Of a stretch of 64,000 bases of DNA, positions 1 through 8,013 are shown piece after piece. Under the pieces are notes generated by a model. That model saw only the letters and a list, made by a program, of their open reading frames with translations. It was not told where the DNA came from and made no database searches. The position numbers and the translations under genes were made by a program. Position 1 is the stretch's first letter. Each line of letters begins with the position of its first letter. The stretch covers positions 5,517,001 through 5,581,000 of the forward strand of contig NZ_CP109067.1 in the NCBI RefSeq assembly GCF_035917335.1. Direction: 5' to 3'. The DNA comes from Micromonospora sp. NBC_01813 (GTDB lineage Bacteria; Actinomycetota; Actinomycetes; Mycobacteriales; Micromonosporaceae).

Positions 1-1358
1 GCCGACGCCCCGTCGGTGGAGATGACGGTCATCTTGTCGATCGAACCCATCGGCGCGCTGGCCGCCTCGACCACCTGCGGCAGCACCTTGACCAGCAGGT
101 CGAGCACGGCGGCCTCGCCGTACGCGGCGAACGCCTCGGCCTTGCGGGCCATCGCCTCCGCCTCGGCCTCACCACGGGCCCGGATCGCCGCCGCCTCGGC
201 GTGGCCTTCCCGCTCGATCGCGTCGGCGATCGCGGTACGCCGCCGCTGCTCGGCCTCACCCTCCTTGGCACCTTCGATGGCGTTCGCCTCGGCCAGCGCG
301 GCCCGCCGGGAGCGCTCACCTTCACCGGTGAGCCGGGCCTGCTCGGCGGAGGCCTGGGCGGCGGCGATGGTCGCCTGCCGCTCGGCGTCGGCCCCCAGCA
401 CTGCGGCGCTACGAGCCGCCTCCGCCTCCTGCTCGACCCGGTAGCGTGCCGCGTCTGCCGGCTTGCGTACCTCGGTGTCGAGCTGGCGTTCCTTCAGCTC
501 GGCGTTGCGCTCGGCGACCTTCTGCTGCTCGGAGAGGATGGCCTGGTCGCGTTCAGCCTGGGCCAGTGGGCCGGCCGCCGCGGACCTGGCCTTGGCGGCG
601 TCGATCTCGGCCGCGATGGACGCCTGCTTGAGCGACAGGTTCCGGTTGGCTTCGGCGATCGCCTCTTCGGCGAGCAGCCGTTCCTGCTCGGCGGCCTGGC
701 GGGCCCGTGCCTCGGCGATCGCCGCGTCCTTGAGCACCCGGGCCGCCTCCGGCCGGCCGAGGTCCTGCAGGTAGGTGCCCTCGGCGATGATGTCCTGCAG
801 CTGGAAGGTGTCGAGCACCAGACCCTGGTTGGTCATCGAGTGTTCGGCTTCCTCGGCGACCGCGCTGGCGAAGGCGGCCCGGTCCCGGATGATCTCCTCG
901 ATGGTGAGCCGGCCGACGATCGACCGCAGCGCACCGGCGAGGACCTCCCGGGTGAAGTCCTCGATCTCGTCCTGCTGGTGCAGGAAGCGTTGGGCGGAGG
1001 CGCGGATCGCGTCCTCCGTACCGCCGATCTTGACGATCGCGACGCCCTGCAGGTTGGCGCGGATGCCCTGCTTGCTGACCGCGCCGGTGATCTCCACGTG
1101 GATGCGGCGGCTGGACAGGTCGAGCACCTGGAGCTTCTGCACCACCGGCAGGACGAACACCGAGGCGCCCATCACGACCTTCTGCCCGGACATGTCGGTG
1201 GAGCGGGAACCGTCGAGCGCCTGGGTGGTGCGACCCTTACGGCCGGTGACGATGAACGCCTCGTTGGAGCCGGCGACCTTGATCCTGGAGAGCACGAAGA
1301 GGATGAGGATGAGCACCAACGCCGCGGCGCCGACGATCGCGATGAGCAGTGGGGTCAT
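1..1358 (-). CDS. Flotillin-like SPFH/Band 7 membrane protein (C-terminal end outside the window)
   Basis: Reading the minus strand from the ATG at 1358 gives an N-terminal membrane helix (about residues 3-24), an SPFH/Band 7 domain (about 30-200), then a long Ala/Glu/Arg-rich coiled coil with many AEA and EAEA steps. That is the flotillin order. The frame stays open to the window edge after about 452 codons, so the end is missing. AAGGAA lies just upstream of the ATG as ribosome binding site. The NfeD gene precedes it by 34 bases on the same strand; NfeD-flotillin pairs are a known arrangement (for example YuaF-FloT in Bacillus). Family role: scaffolding of membrane microdomains. The plus-strand frames covering this region are antisense shadows. 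Confidence 0.9.
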   Translation of the reverse strand, partial: MTPLLIAIVGAAALVLILILFVLSRIKVAGSNEAFIVTGRKGRTTQALDGSRSTDMSGQKVVMGASVFVLPVVQKLQVLDLSSRRIHVEITGAVSKQGIRANLQGVAIVKIGGTEDAIRASAQRFLHQQDEIEDFTREVLAGALRSIVGRLTIEEIIRDRAAFASAVAEEAEHSMTNQGLVLDTFQLQDIIAEGTYLQDLGRPEAARVLKDAAIAEARARQAAEQERLLAEEAIAEANRNLSLKQASIAAEIDAAKARSAAAGPLAQAERDQAILSEQQKVAERNAELKERQLDTEVRKPADAARYRVEQEAEAARSAAVLGADAERQATIAAAQASAEQARLTGEGERSRRAALAEANAIEGAKEGEAEQRRRTAIADAIEREGHAEAAAIRARGEAEAEAMARKAEAFAAYGEAAVLDLLVKVLPQVVEAASAPMGSIDKMTVISTDGAS

Positions 1359-1392
1359 GCGGGTTCCTTAAGAGGTGAGGTGGGTCTCGATG

Positions 1393-1917
1393 TCACTGGA
1401 TCGTGGCGGTCTGCTCGACGACGACACTGGTGTCGCTGACCGCCTCCACCACGAAGACCTGGGCACCCAGCGGGATGGTCCGGTCGGCGCGAGCGCTCAG
1501 CTTCACCGGCTGCCCGCCGAGACGGACCCGGATCTCGCCGTACCCGCCGGGGTGGATCGGGGTGATCACGACGCCGAGGGTGCCGACCAGGTCGTTGCGG
1601 GTGGGGGTCGCGTCGGTGGGCATGTCACGGGCGGCGCGGGACAGCCGCGCGGTCAGCCAGCCGGTGGGCACCGCGGCGGCGACGCCGATCGCGGCGGCCG
1701 CGACGGTCAGGCCGGTGCTGCCGGCACCGAGCAATTCGTTCGCGATGGCGCCAGCGAAGCCGAACGCCCCGGCGAAGCCGGCGACCACCTCCACCGACAC
1801 CGGGCCGTCGGCACCGACGTTGCCCAGGTGCAGCAACTCGCCGCCGAGCAGCCCGATGGCGAGGACCGCCACCCCCAGGCCGCCGATGACGAGAAATACT
1901 AGTGTTCCGGTGTCCAC
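1393..1917 (-). CDS. NfeD-like membrane protein
   Basis: A 174-residue protein with three hydrophobic segments (about residues 5-27, 45-62 and 68-88) and a soluble C-terminal part of about 75 residues, with the Gly-Val-Val and GEIRVRLGG-type strands of the NfeD OB fold. The start is a GTG at 1917; no good Shine-Dalgarno is seen, and TATCGT lies eight bases upstream as a possible -10 box. It precedes the flotillin-like gene by 34 bases and is probably co-transcribed with it. NfeD proteins act with flotillins in membrane organisation. The role here is inferred from family and pairing. Confidence 0.85.
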   Translation of the reverse strand: MDTGTLVFLVIGGLGVAVLAIGLLGGELLHLGNVGADGPVSVEVVAGFAGAFGFAGAIANELLGAGSTGLTVAAAAIGVAAAVPTGWLTARLSRAARDMPTDATPTRNDLVGTLGVVITPIHPGGYGEIRVRLGGQPVKLSARADRTIPLGAQVFVVEAVSDTSVVVEQTATIQ

Positions 1918-2047
1918 ATCCAGTGACGATAGCCCTGGATGGCAACCATCCTGGTCGGCGCGGTGCTGCTCAACCAGGGTCGATGCACGCTTGTCGATCG
2001 GCCGGTGGTCGGTGGCGGGATCAATCAGGCGCGGTAGCCTGCACGCC

Positions 2048-4096
2048 GTGCCTGAGATCTCTCCACCTTTTGCTGCTGATCGGTACGTGCTCGCGAAGCT
2101 TCTCGGTCAGGGCGGGATGGGTCGGGTATGGCAGGCCCGGGATTCGATGCTGCAACGCGATGTCGCCATCAAGGAGATCGTTCCGCCGCCTGGCCTGACC
2201 GACGAGGCGCGGCAGGAACTGCGGACCCGGTCGCTCCGTGAGGCACAGGCCATCGCCCGGCTCGACCACCGCAACGCCATTCGCGTGTTCGACGTCCTGC
2301 TGGGGGACGGCGGTGACCCGTGGATCGTGATGGAGTACGTGCCGTCCCGGTCGCTCTCGGAGCAACTCGCCGCCGACGGCCCCGTCTCGCCGATCAGGGC
2401 AGCCGAGATCGGACTGGCCGTACTGGGCGCGCTGCAGGCGGCACACCGCGTCGGAATCGTGCACCGCGACGTCAAACCCGCGAACATCCTGATCGGCGTC
2501 GACGGCAGAGTCGTGCTCACCGACTTCGGACTGGCTACCGCCGTGGAGGACACCAGCCTGACCCAGACCGGCATCGTCCTCGGCTCACCCGCGTACGTCG
2601 CACCCGAACGGGTCATGTCCGGCACGGTAGGGCCGCAGGGGGACCTGTGGTCACTCGGTGCCACCTTGTTCGCCGCAGTCGAGGGCCGCGGCCCGTACAC
2701 CCGAGCGTCCAGCTTGATGAGCCTCACCGCGCTGGCCACCGAGCCGCCACCGGAGGCCACCCACGCCGGCCCGCTGGCACCGGTGATCGAGGGACTGCTC
2801 ACCAAGGACCCGGCCGAGCGGATGGCGGCCGGCCTGGCCGAGCGGCTGCTGCGCCAGGTGGTGGAGGCCGCCTCGACCGCCGCGACCTCGCCGCAGGTCG
2901 GCCTATCAGCGCAGGCGCAGCCGACGGCCGATACGGCCCAGCTGACGGCGGCCGCCCCGCCGCCGGGCCGCACCCGTCCTCGGCCGCGTGCGACCTGGCT
3001 GGTGGGCGGCCTCGCCGTCGCGCTGCTGGCGGTCGGTGGCGGGATCGGCGTGCGGCTGCTCGACGACCGGTCGGTCGACAGCGCCGCCGACCTGACGGAA
3101 CTGGATGGCGGACTGGGACCCGCCTCCTCCGGAGCCGCTGATCCCACCCCGAGCGGCGTGGCCGCCCTGCCGATCACCTGGTCCACCTACCGGGACGAGA
3201 GCGGGTTCAGCATCCCGGCACCCAGGGAGTGGCAGATCGTCCGGGACGGCGGCCGGGTCGAGTTCCGGGAGCCGAACGGCGAACGTCGGCTCGTCGTCGG
3301 GCAGACCGACGAGCCGCCAGCCGATCCGATGGCCGACCTGGCCGCGCAGGAGAAAGACCTTCCGGCCGACGGCCGGTACCCGGGCTACCGTCGGATCCGG
3401 ATGATCGCGGTCAACTACCAGCAGAGCGCGGCGGACTGGGAGTGGGTGCACAGCGACGCCGGTCGACAGACGCGGGTGCGGCAGCGCACGTTCGTCACCA
3501 GCCGACAGCAGGCTTACACGATCGTCTGGTCGACCCCCGAGGCGAGCTGGGCCGGCAGCGAGGACGCCTTCAGAACGATCGTCGACGGCTTCCGGCCGGC
3601 CAGCGAGCCGCAGTCGGCCACGCCTTCGTCACCGGCGGCCGCCTCGCCGAGCCCGGCAGCAGCCACCCCGTCGGCACCGGCGAGCAGTGCGCCGCCTGTC
3701 TCGGCCGGCGATCAGATCGTCAGCGTGGCGAGCGGCCGTTGTCTGGATATCGGTGACCCGGACTCGGCCGCCACCCTCCAGGTGCGGATCATGGACTGCG
3801 ATGCTGCCCGGGACCGGAGCCAGCGCTGGATCTTCGGCCCGGACGGCACTGTCCTGTCGAGCGGAAGATGCCTCGACGTGGCCAACGCGTCGACTGGCGA
3901 CGGCGCGGTCATCCAGCTCACCGCCTGCAACGGTGGCCCTGCCCAGCGGTTCACGCTCAACAGCGAACGGCAACTCGTCAACGCCCTCAGCGGAAAGTGT
4001 CTCGACGTGACCGACTGGGGGACCGGAAACGGGACCCCGATCCAGCAGTGGACCTGCAACAACGGTGCCGACCACCAGAAGTGGACGCGCGGGTGA
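2048..4096 (+). CDS. Transmembrane Ser/Thr protein kinase with extracellular ricin-type lectin domain
   Basis: The 682-residue protein has a full Hanks-type kinase domain: glycine loop GQGGMG (about 21-26), VAIKE lysine, HRDVKPAN with catalytic Asp141, DFG at Asp159 and the GSPAYVAPE activation segment. A Pro/Arg-rich juxtamembrane part leads to one membrane helix (about 315-335). Outside the membrane are an uncharacterised domain of about 150 residues, a Pro/Ala/Ser linker, and a C-terminal ricin B-like beta-trefoil (about 555-682) with three QxW-type repeats. The start is GTG 2048, chosen because TAGCCT lies seven bases upstream, a leaderless signal, and because the domain begins there. The frame is open further upstream, but that stretch lacks family similarity. 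It probably senses a glycan and phosphorylates cytoplasmic targets. Confidence 0.9.
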   Translation: MPEISPPFAADRYVLAKLLGQGGMGRVWQARDSMLQRDVAIKEIVPPPGLTDEARQELRTRSLREAQAIARLDHRNAIRVFDVLLGDGGDPWIVMEYVPSRSLSEQLAADGPVSPIRAAEIGLAVLGALQAAHRVGIVHRDVKPANILIGVDGRVVLTDFGLATAVEDTSLTQTGIVLGSPAYVAPERVMSGTVGPQGDLWSLGATLFAAVEGRGPYTRASSLMSLTALATEPPPEATHAGPLAPVIEGLLTKDPAERMAAGLAERLLRQVVEAASTAATSPQVGLSAQAQPTADTAQLTAAAPPPGRTRPRPRATWLVGGLAVALLAVGGGIGVRLLDDRSVDSAADLTELDGGLGPASSGAADPTPSGVAALPITWSTYRDESGFSIPAPREWQIVRDGGRVEFREPNGERRLVVGQTDEPPADPMADLAAQEKDLPADGRYPGYRRIRMIAVNYQQSAADWEWVHSDAGRQTRVRQRTFVTSRQQAYTIVWSTPEASWAGSEDAFRTIVDGFRPASEPQSATPSSPAAASPSPAAATPSAPASSAPPVSAGDQIVSVASGRCLDIGDPDSAATLQVRIMDCDAARDRSQRWIFGPDGTVLSSGRCLDVANASTGDGAVIQLTACNGGPAQRFTLNSERQLVNALSGKCLDVTDWGTGNGTPIQQWTCNNGADHQKWTRG

Positions 4097-4160
4097 CGGA
4101 TCCGGTGCCCACCGACGGCACAACGGGGCAGCGGCGGAATCCGCATGCGACGATGCGTCG

Positions 4161-4769
4161 GTGGAGATCAGGATCCGGACCGTCGTCGGCCCAGCCGAGA
4201 TAGCGGCGCTGGCCGGGCTCGACACGTCGTTCTCCACCACGTCCGTCTACCGGGTCGCCGTGCGCGAGGACGGTTTCGGACTCAGTGAGACTCCGGTCCC
4301 ACCGCTGAGCAGGCGCTACGACCTGACCGAGGGGGTCACCGCCGGCAGCCGACCTTGGGACCTGTACGCGCTCGCCGTCGCCGACACACGGCCGGTCGGC
4401 TTCATGGCGACCACCTACGAGCGCTGGAACGGGCGGCAGGTCGTCAACGAGCTGCATGTCGCCCCGGCGCACCGCCGGCGTGGGCTGGCCCGGGACCTGT
4501 TGGGCCTCGTCGCGGTCACCGCCCGGGAGAACGGCGCCCGGGAGATCTGGCTGGAGACCCAGAACGTCAACATCGCGGCGGTACGGGCGTACCGCCGGCT
4601 CGGGTTCGCGCTGACCGGGATCGACACGACGCGCTACCTGCCGCCGTACGACGACGAGGTGGCCCTGTTCATGTCGGCGCCGGTGCCACCCGGTCCGACC
4701 GTGGTGCCACCGTTTGCCGACCCGACCGGCGCGCAGTCGTTGGCCGACCCGTCCGGCGACGGCGGATAA
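4161..4769 (+). CDS. GNAT N-acetyltransferase, streptothricin acetyltransferase-like
   Basis: This is a GNAT-fold protein with the acetyl-CoA loop APAHRRRGLARDLL followed by the segment WLETQNVNIAAVRAYRRLGF and a GID...Y ending. That pattern is characteristic of streptothricin acetyltransferases (Sat/SatA) and relatives, in which lysine amines of streptothricin are acetylated. The GTG at 4161 gives 202 residues and starts at the first conserved strand; the frame is open upstream and overlaps the kinase gene, so the start is not certain. The protein carries a Pro-rich tail of about 25 residues. Whether it gives drug resistance cannot be told from sequence; many homologues in soil actinomycetes have unknown substrates. 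Confidence 0.8.
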   Translation: MEIRIRTVVGPAEIAALAGLDTSFSTTSVYRVAVREDGFGLSETPVPPLSRRYDLTEGVTAGSRPWDLYALAVADTRPVGFMATTYERWNGRQVVNELHVAPAHRRRGLARDLLGLVAVTARENGAREIWLETQNVNIAAVRAYRRLGFALTGIDTTRYLPPYDDEVALFMSAPVPPGPTVVPPFADPTGAQSLADPSGDGG

Positions 4770-4776
4770 TCGACCG

Positions 4777-5259
4777 ATGCGATGGGCGGTGCTCGACTCA
4801 CCGATCGGTGAGCTGTCGGTGGCCGTCGACGACGTCGGCGTGTGCCGGGTGCTGTTCGGGCGGGCCGACGGGGTCGACGACGGACCGGCCACCGACCCGA
4901 CGCTACGGGCGGCGCTCGCCGAACTGCGTGGCTACTTCGCCGGTGAGCTGACCGGCTTCACCGTGCCGCTGTCGGTGCGCCAGGGCACCGAGTTCGAGCG
5001 CGCCGTCTGGCGGCGGATGACCGACATTCCGTACGGGCAGACCGAAACCTATGGGGCGGTGGCCGGCGCGTTGGGTGACCCGCAGGCGGCCCGGGCGGTG
5101 GGGGTGGCCTGCAACCGCAACCCGATCCCGGTGATCGTGCCCTGTCACCGGATCATCGGTGCCGGCGGCAAACTGGTCGGCTTCGGCGGTGGCCTGCCAC
5201 GCAAGCGGCACCTGTTGGAGTTGGAGGCCGGGGTGGCGCTGCGCCAGGCCTGGAGCTGA
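4777..5259 (+). CDS. ogt: Methylated-DNA--protein-cysteine methyltransferase
   Basis: A 160-residue protein of the Ogt/MGMT family. The active-site signature IVPCHRIIG places the methyl-accepting cysteine at residue 123, and the winged-helix DNA-binding part with the arginine finger region (RAVGVACNRNPIP) is present. It removes alkyl groups from O6-alkylguanine in DNA by suicide transfer. The ATG at 4777 follows GATAAT by six bases, so the mRNA is probably leaderless. It lies seven bases after the acetyltransferase gene and ends before a strong hairpin shared with the convergent ino1. Confidence 0.93.
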   Translation: MRWAVLDSPIGELSVAVDDVGVCRVLFGRADGVDDGPATDPTLRAALAELRGYFAGELTGFTVPLSVRQGTEFERAVWRRMTDIPYGQTETYGAVAGALGDPQAARAVGVACNRNPIPVIVPCHRIIGAGGKLVGFGGGLPRKRHLLELEAGVALRQAWS

Positions 5260-5294
5260 CAGTCCGTCCGGTGCCCGCCGCTGAGCGACGACGC

Positions 5295-5328
5295 GGGGCG
5301 GGTCACCAGCCAGCTGGTGACCCGCCCC
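5295..5328. terminator. Bidirectional terminator-like hairpin between ogt and ino1
   Basis: A perfect 16-base inverted repeat (arm GGGGCGGGTCACCAGC) is separated by only CA. It lies between the convergent ends of ogt and ino1. There is no T tract, as is common for actinobacterial terminators. The position and perfection of the arms support a shared terminator. Confidence 0.75.
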
Positions 5329-5356
5329 GAGGGCGTGCGACGACGAGCGGTCTGGG

Positions 5357-6436
5357 TCAGCGCTCGATCTTGTTGGCGATGAAGTCCTCGACGGACTGGT
5401 GGGCGTCGTGGTCGGCGTACTGCTCCGGCGGCGACTTCATGAAGTAGGACGACGCGGAGAGAATCGGCCCGCCGATCCCCCGGTCCAGCGCGATCTTCGC
5501 GGCGCGCAACGCGTCGATGATCACACCGGCGGAGTTGGGGGAGTCCCAGACCTCCAACTTGAGTTCGGCGTTGAGCGGGGTGTCGCCGAACGAGCGACCC
5601 TCCAGCCGGATGTACGCCCACTTGCGGTCGTCCAGCCACGGCACGTGGTCGGACGGCCCGATGTGTACGTCGCTCTTGGCCATCTCGTGCGGCACCTGGG
5701 AGGTCACCGACTGGGTCTTGGAGATCTTCTTGGAGACCAGTCGGGTGCGCTCCAACATGTTCATGAAGTCCATGTTGCCGCCGAAGTTGAGCTGGTACGT
5801 GCGCAGCAGCTCGACGCCCCGGTCCTCGAAGAGCTTGGCCAGGGCACGGTGCACGATCGTGGCACCGACCTGGCTCTTGATGTCGTCGCCGACGATCGGC
5901 AGCCCGGCGTCGGTGAACTTCTGCGCCCAGGTCGGGTCCGAGGCGATGAAGACCGGCAGGGCGTTGACGAACGCGCAGCCGGCGTCGATGGCTGCCTGGG
6001 CGTAGTGCCGGGCGGCCTGCTCGGAGCCGACCGGCAGGTAGCAGACGACCACGTCGGCGCGGGCGTCCCGCAGTGCCTGGGCGATGTCGACCGGGTGCTG
6101 GTCGGACTCGTGGATGATCTCCCGGTAGTACTCACCGACGCCGTCGAGGGTGGGGCCACGCTGCACCAGCACCCCGGTCGGCGGTACGTCGCAGAAGTTG
6201 ATCGTGTTGTTCTCGCTGGCGCTGATCGCCTCCGCGAGGTCCATGCCGACCTTCTTGGCGTCCACGTCGAACGCCGCGACGAACTCGACGTCCGAGACGT
6301 GATAGTCGCCGAAGGTGACGTGCATGAGACCCGGGACGCGGTCGTTTGGGTCGGCGTTGCGGTAGTACTCCACGCCCTGGACCAGGGACGAGGCGCAGTT
6401 TCCGACACCGACGATGGCGACGCGGACGGAGCCCAT
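5357..6436 (-). CDS. ino1: Inositol-3-phosphate synthase
   Basis: The 359-residue protein shows the Rossmann NAD site [12 protein letters not shown] at its start and the family segments [23 protein letters not shown] and LNFGGNMDF. It converts glucose 6-phosphate to inositol 3-phosphate, the first step to myo-inositol for mycothiol and phosphatidylinositol lipids in actinobacteria. The start is the ATG at 6436 because AAGGAGG lies eight bases upstream; the frame also has an ATG nine codons earlier, but it precedes the ribosome binding site. The PadR gene ends 23 bases upstream on the same strand, so the two are likely an operon under the palindromic operator at 7227-7247. The order padR-ino1 matches Rv0047c-Rv0046c. 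Confidence 0.96.
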   Translation of the reverse strand: MGSVRVAIVGVGNCASSLVQGVEYYRNADPNDRVPGLMHVTFGDYHVSDVEFVAAFDVDAKKVGMDLAEAISASENNTINFCDVPPTGVLVQRGPTLDGVGEYYREIIHESDQHPVDIAQALRDARADVVVCYLPVGSEQAARHYAQAAIDAGCAFVNALPVFIASDPTWAQKFTDAGLPIVGDDIKSQVGATIVHRALAKLFEDRGVELLRTYQLNFGGNMDFMNMLERTRLVSKKISKTQSVTSQVPHEMAKSDVHIGPSDHVPWLDDRKWAYIRLEGRSFGDTPLNAELKLEVWDSPNSAGVIIDALRAAKIALDRGIGGPILSASSYFMKSPPEQYADHDAHQSVEDFIANKIER

Positions 6437-6459
6437 CGCGTTTGCCTCCTTCTTGTTCT

Positions 6460-7128
6460 TCACGGCCGCTCCTGCTCTTGTCCGGGTTGTCCGGGCGAAG
6501 CTTCCCTGGTCTGTCCAGGCGGAGGCGGTTCGTTTGCTGCGGGTTCGTTGTGCGTGGGGTCGAGGTGGCCGGTGCGCGGGGCCCGGCCGGACCGCTCGTT
6601 GGCGATCAGTTCCTCCAGCCAGCGGACCTCGCGCTCGCAGGCGTCGAGTCCGTGCCGCTGAAGTTCGAGGGTGTACGCGTCGAGGCGCTCGGCGGCGCGG
6701 CTGAGCACGTCGCGGAGTCCTTCCCGGCGTTCCTCGATCTTGCGTCGCCGACCTTCCAGGATCCGTAGCCGGGTGGCCCGGTCGGTCCGGGAGAAGAAGG
6801 CGAAGTGCACGCCGAACCCGGTGTCCTCGTAGGTCTCCGGGCCGGTCTGGGCGATCAGGTCGGCGAACCGTTCCTTGCCCTCGGCGGTGATGGTGTAGAC
6901 GACCCTGCCCCGTCGGCTGGTGAGCGCGGGGATCTCGACGTCGGCGGTCGGCGGGTCGTCGGCCTCGGCGATCAGGCCGTTGGTCTGCAACCGGCGCAGC
7001 GTGGGGTAGAGCGATCCGTAGCTGATCGCGGCCCGGATGGCACCGAGTTTGGCGGCGAGTTCCTTGCGGAGCTCGTAGCCGTGCATCGGGGACTCCTGAA
7101 GCAGGCCGAGGATGGCCAGTTCCAGCAT
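6460..7128 (-). CDS. PadR family transcriptional regulator
   Basis: A 222-residue protein with the PadR winged helix at residues 1-95 ([17 protein letters not shown] and the [12 protein letters not shown] recognition region) and a C-terminal helical dimerisation part with a coiled coil of about 60 residues. The last 35 residues are Pro/Glu-rich and disordered. It precedes ino1 and probably controls that operon and itself through the ATGT...ACAT palindrome about 100 bases upstream. The same pair is found in mycobacteria. The effector is not visible from sequence. Confidence 0.9.
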   Translation of the reverse strand: MLELAILGLLQESPMHGYELRKELAAKLGAIRAAISYGSLYPTLRRLQTNGLIAEADDPPTADVEIPALTSRRGRVVYTITAEGKERFADLIAQTGPETYEDTGFGVHFAFFSRTDRATRLRILEGRRRKIEERREGLRDVLSRAAERLDAYTLELQRHGLDACEREVRWLEELIANERSGRAPRTGHLDPTHNEPAANEPPPPGQTREASPGQPGQEQERP

Positions 7129-7226
7129 GTTGTCCCTCCTGCCTCGTCGCCGTTCGGTCGTCGTTCGCCGTTCACCTGGGTCGGTTGCCGGGAGCCGGCC
7201 AGCGGCTGCCTGCGGTTCACCGAGCC

Positions 7227-7247
7227 GATGTATCGGCCCGATACATC
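7227..7247. promoter_or_regulatory. Palindromic operator, probable PadR site
   Basis: Two perfect 10-base arms (GATGTATCGG and its complement) flank one central C. The ATGT...ACAT ends match the operator pattern known for PadR and LmrR family regulators. It lies between the divergent padR-ino1 operon and the DUF5318 gene, 99 bases from the padR start. Autoregulation of padR-ino1 is the inference. Confidence 0.75.
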
Positions 7248-7358
7248 GACACGGTAGACGGGATCCGGTCGGCCGGCAAATGCTGCCTCCGCACGCGATC
7301 GGCTACTGAAGGTGACGGTGGTCGCCAAGGTCAGCCCGGACCGCGTACCCTCGGTTCC

Positions 7359-7820
7359 ATGCGTTCCCAGCGGCAGATCGTCGACTACTCGCTTCAGCGG
7401 CGAGCAGTGCTGCGGGACGTTCTGTCTGGCCGGGTCGGCGCCTACGAGGTCTGCGATGCCTCGCCGTACCTGAAGAACGCCGCTCGGTTCCACGGCGAGT
7501 CGACGGAGGAGCCTTGCCCGATCTGCCACCGTGAGAACCTGACTCACGTGCACTACATCTACGGCGATGAGCTGAAGCAGTCTGCCGGGCAGGCCCGGAA
7601 CCAGGCTGAGCTGTCGCTCCTGGCGATGACGCTGCGTGAGTTCCAGGTGTACGTCGTCGAGGTGTGTCGCGTCTGCAACTGGAACCATCTGGTCGAGCAG
7701 TACCTGCTCGGCCGGCAAGGTCTGGACTCGGCCGACACCGGCGACGCGAGCGCTGCGCTGGCCGCGTCCGGTGGCGGTCCGGTGCTCATGAGCAAACGAA
7801 GGCGAGAGGCTCACCGGTGA
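7359..7820 (+). CDS. DUF5318 family protein
   Basis: A 153-residue cytoplasmic protein with two CxxC-type pairs (CPICH near residue 53 and CRVC near residue 107) that could bind zinc. Its place just upstream of the class A PBP gene matches Rv0049 before ponA1 in mycobacteria and the same order in other actinobacteria. The start is the ATG at 7359, seven bases after TACCCT, which fits leaderless transcription; the longer open frame upstream overlaps the operator region. The function is unknown. Confidence 0.85.
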   Translation: MRSQRQIVDYSLQRRAVLRDVLSGRVGAYEVCDASPYLKNAARFHGESTEEPCPICHRENLTHVHYIYGDELKQSAGQARNQAELSLLAMTLREFQVYVVEVCRVCNWNHLVEQYLLGRQGLDSADTGDASAALAASGGGPVLMSKRRREAHR

Positions 7821-8013
7821 ACCCAACTGCCCGGCCGCTGCGTAGGCATCAGAGAGTGGGCAGGGCAATGTAAATGGTTAACCGGACAAGTCACGATATT
7901 TCTGATGAAGTGGCTTTCGGCTGCTGGTGCCGTCGCGGCACAGCAGTGGGCCAACTCACGGCAGACCGGTGGTGTCGCGTGTGCGTACCACCGCAACCGG
8001 CAGGGTGTGACAC

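Noticed and set aside
201-1439. Long plus-strand open frame opposite the flotillin gene
   Set aside because: It is antisense to a clear SPFH-coiled-coil protein; such frames are usual in high-GC DNA, and its translation has no recognisable domain.
4097-4160. Longer start for the GNAT gene at 4065
   Set aside because: It would overlap the kinase gene by 32 bases and add Arg/Gly-rich residues with no family match.
5399-6661. 420-codon plus-strand frame opposite ino1 and padR
   Set aside because: Shadow of two well-supported genes; no ribosome binding site or family similarity.
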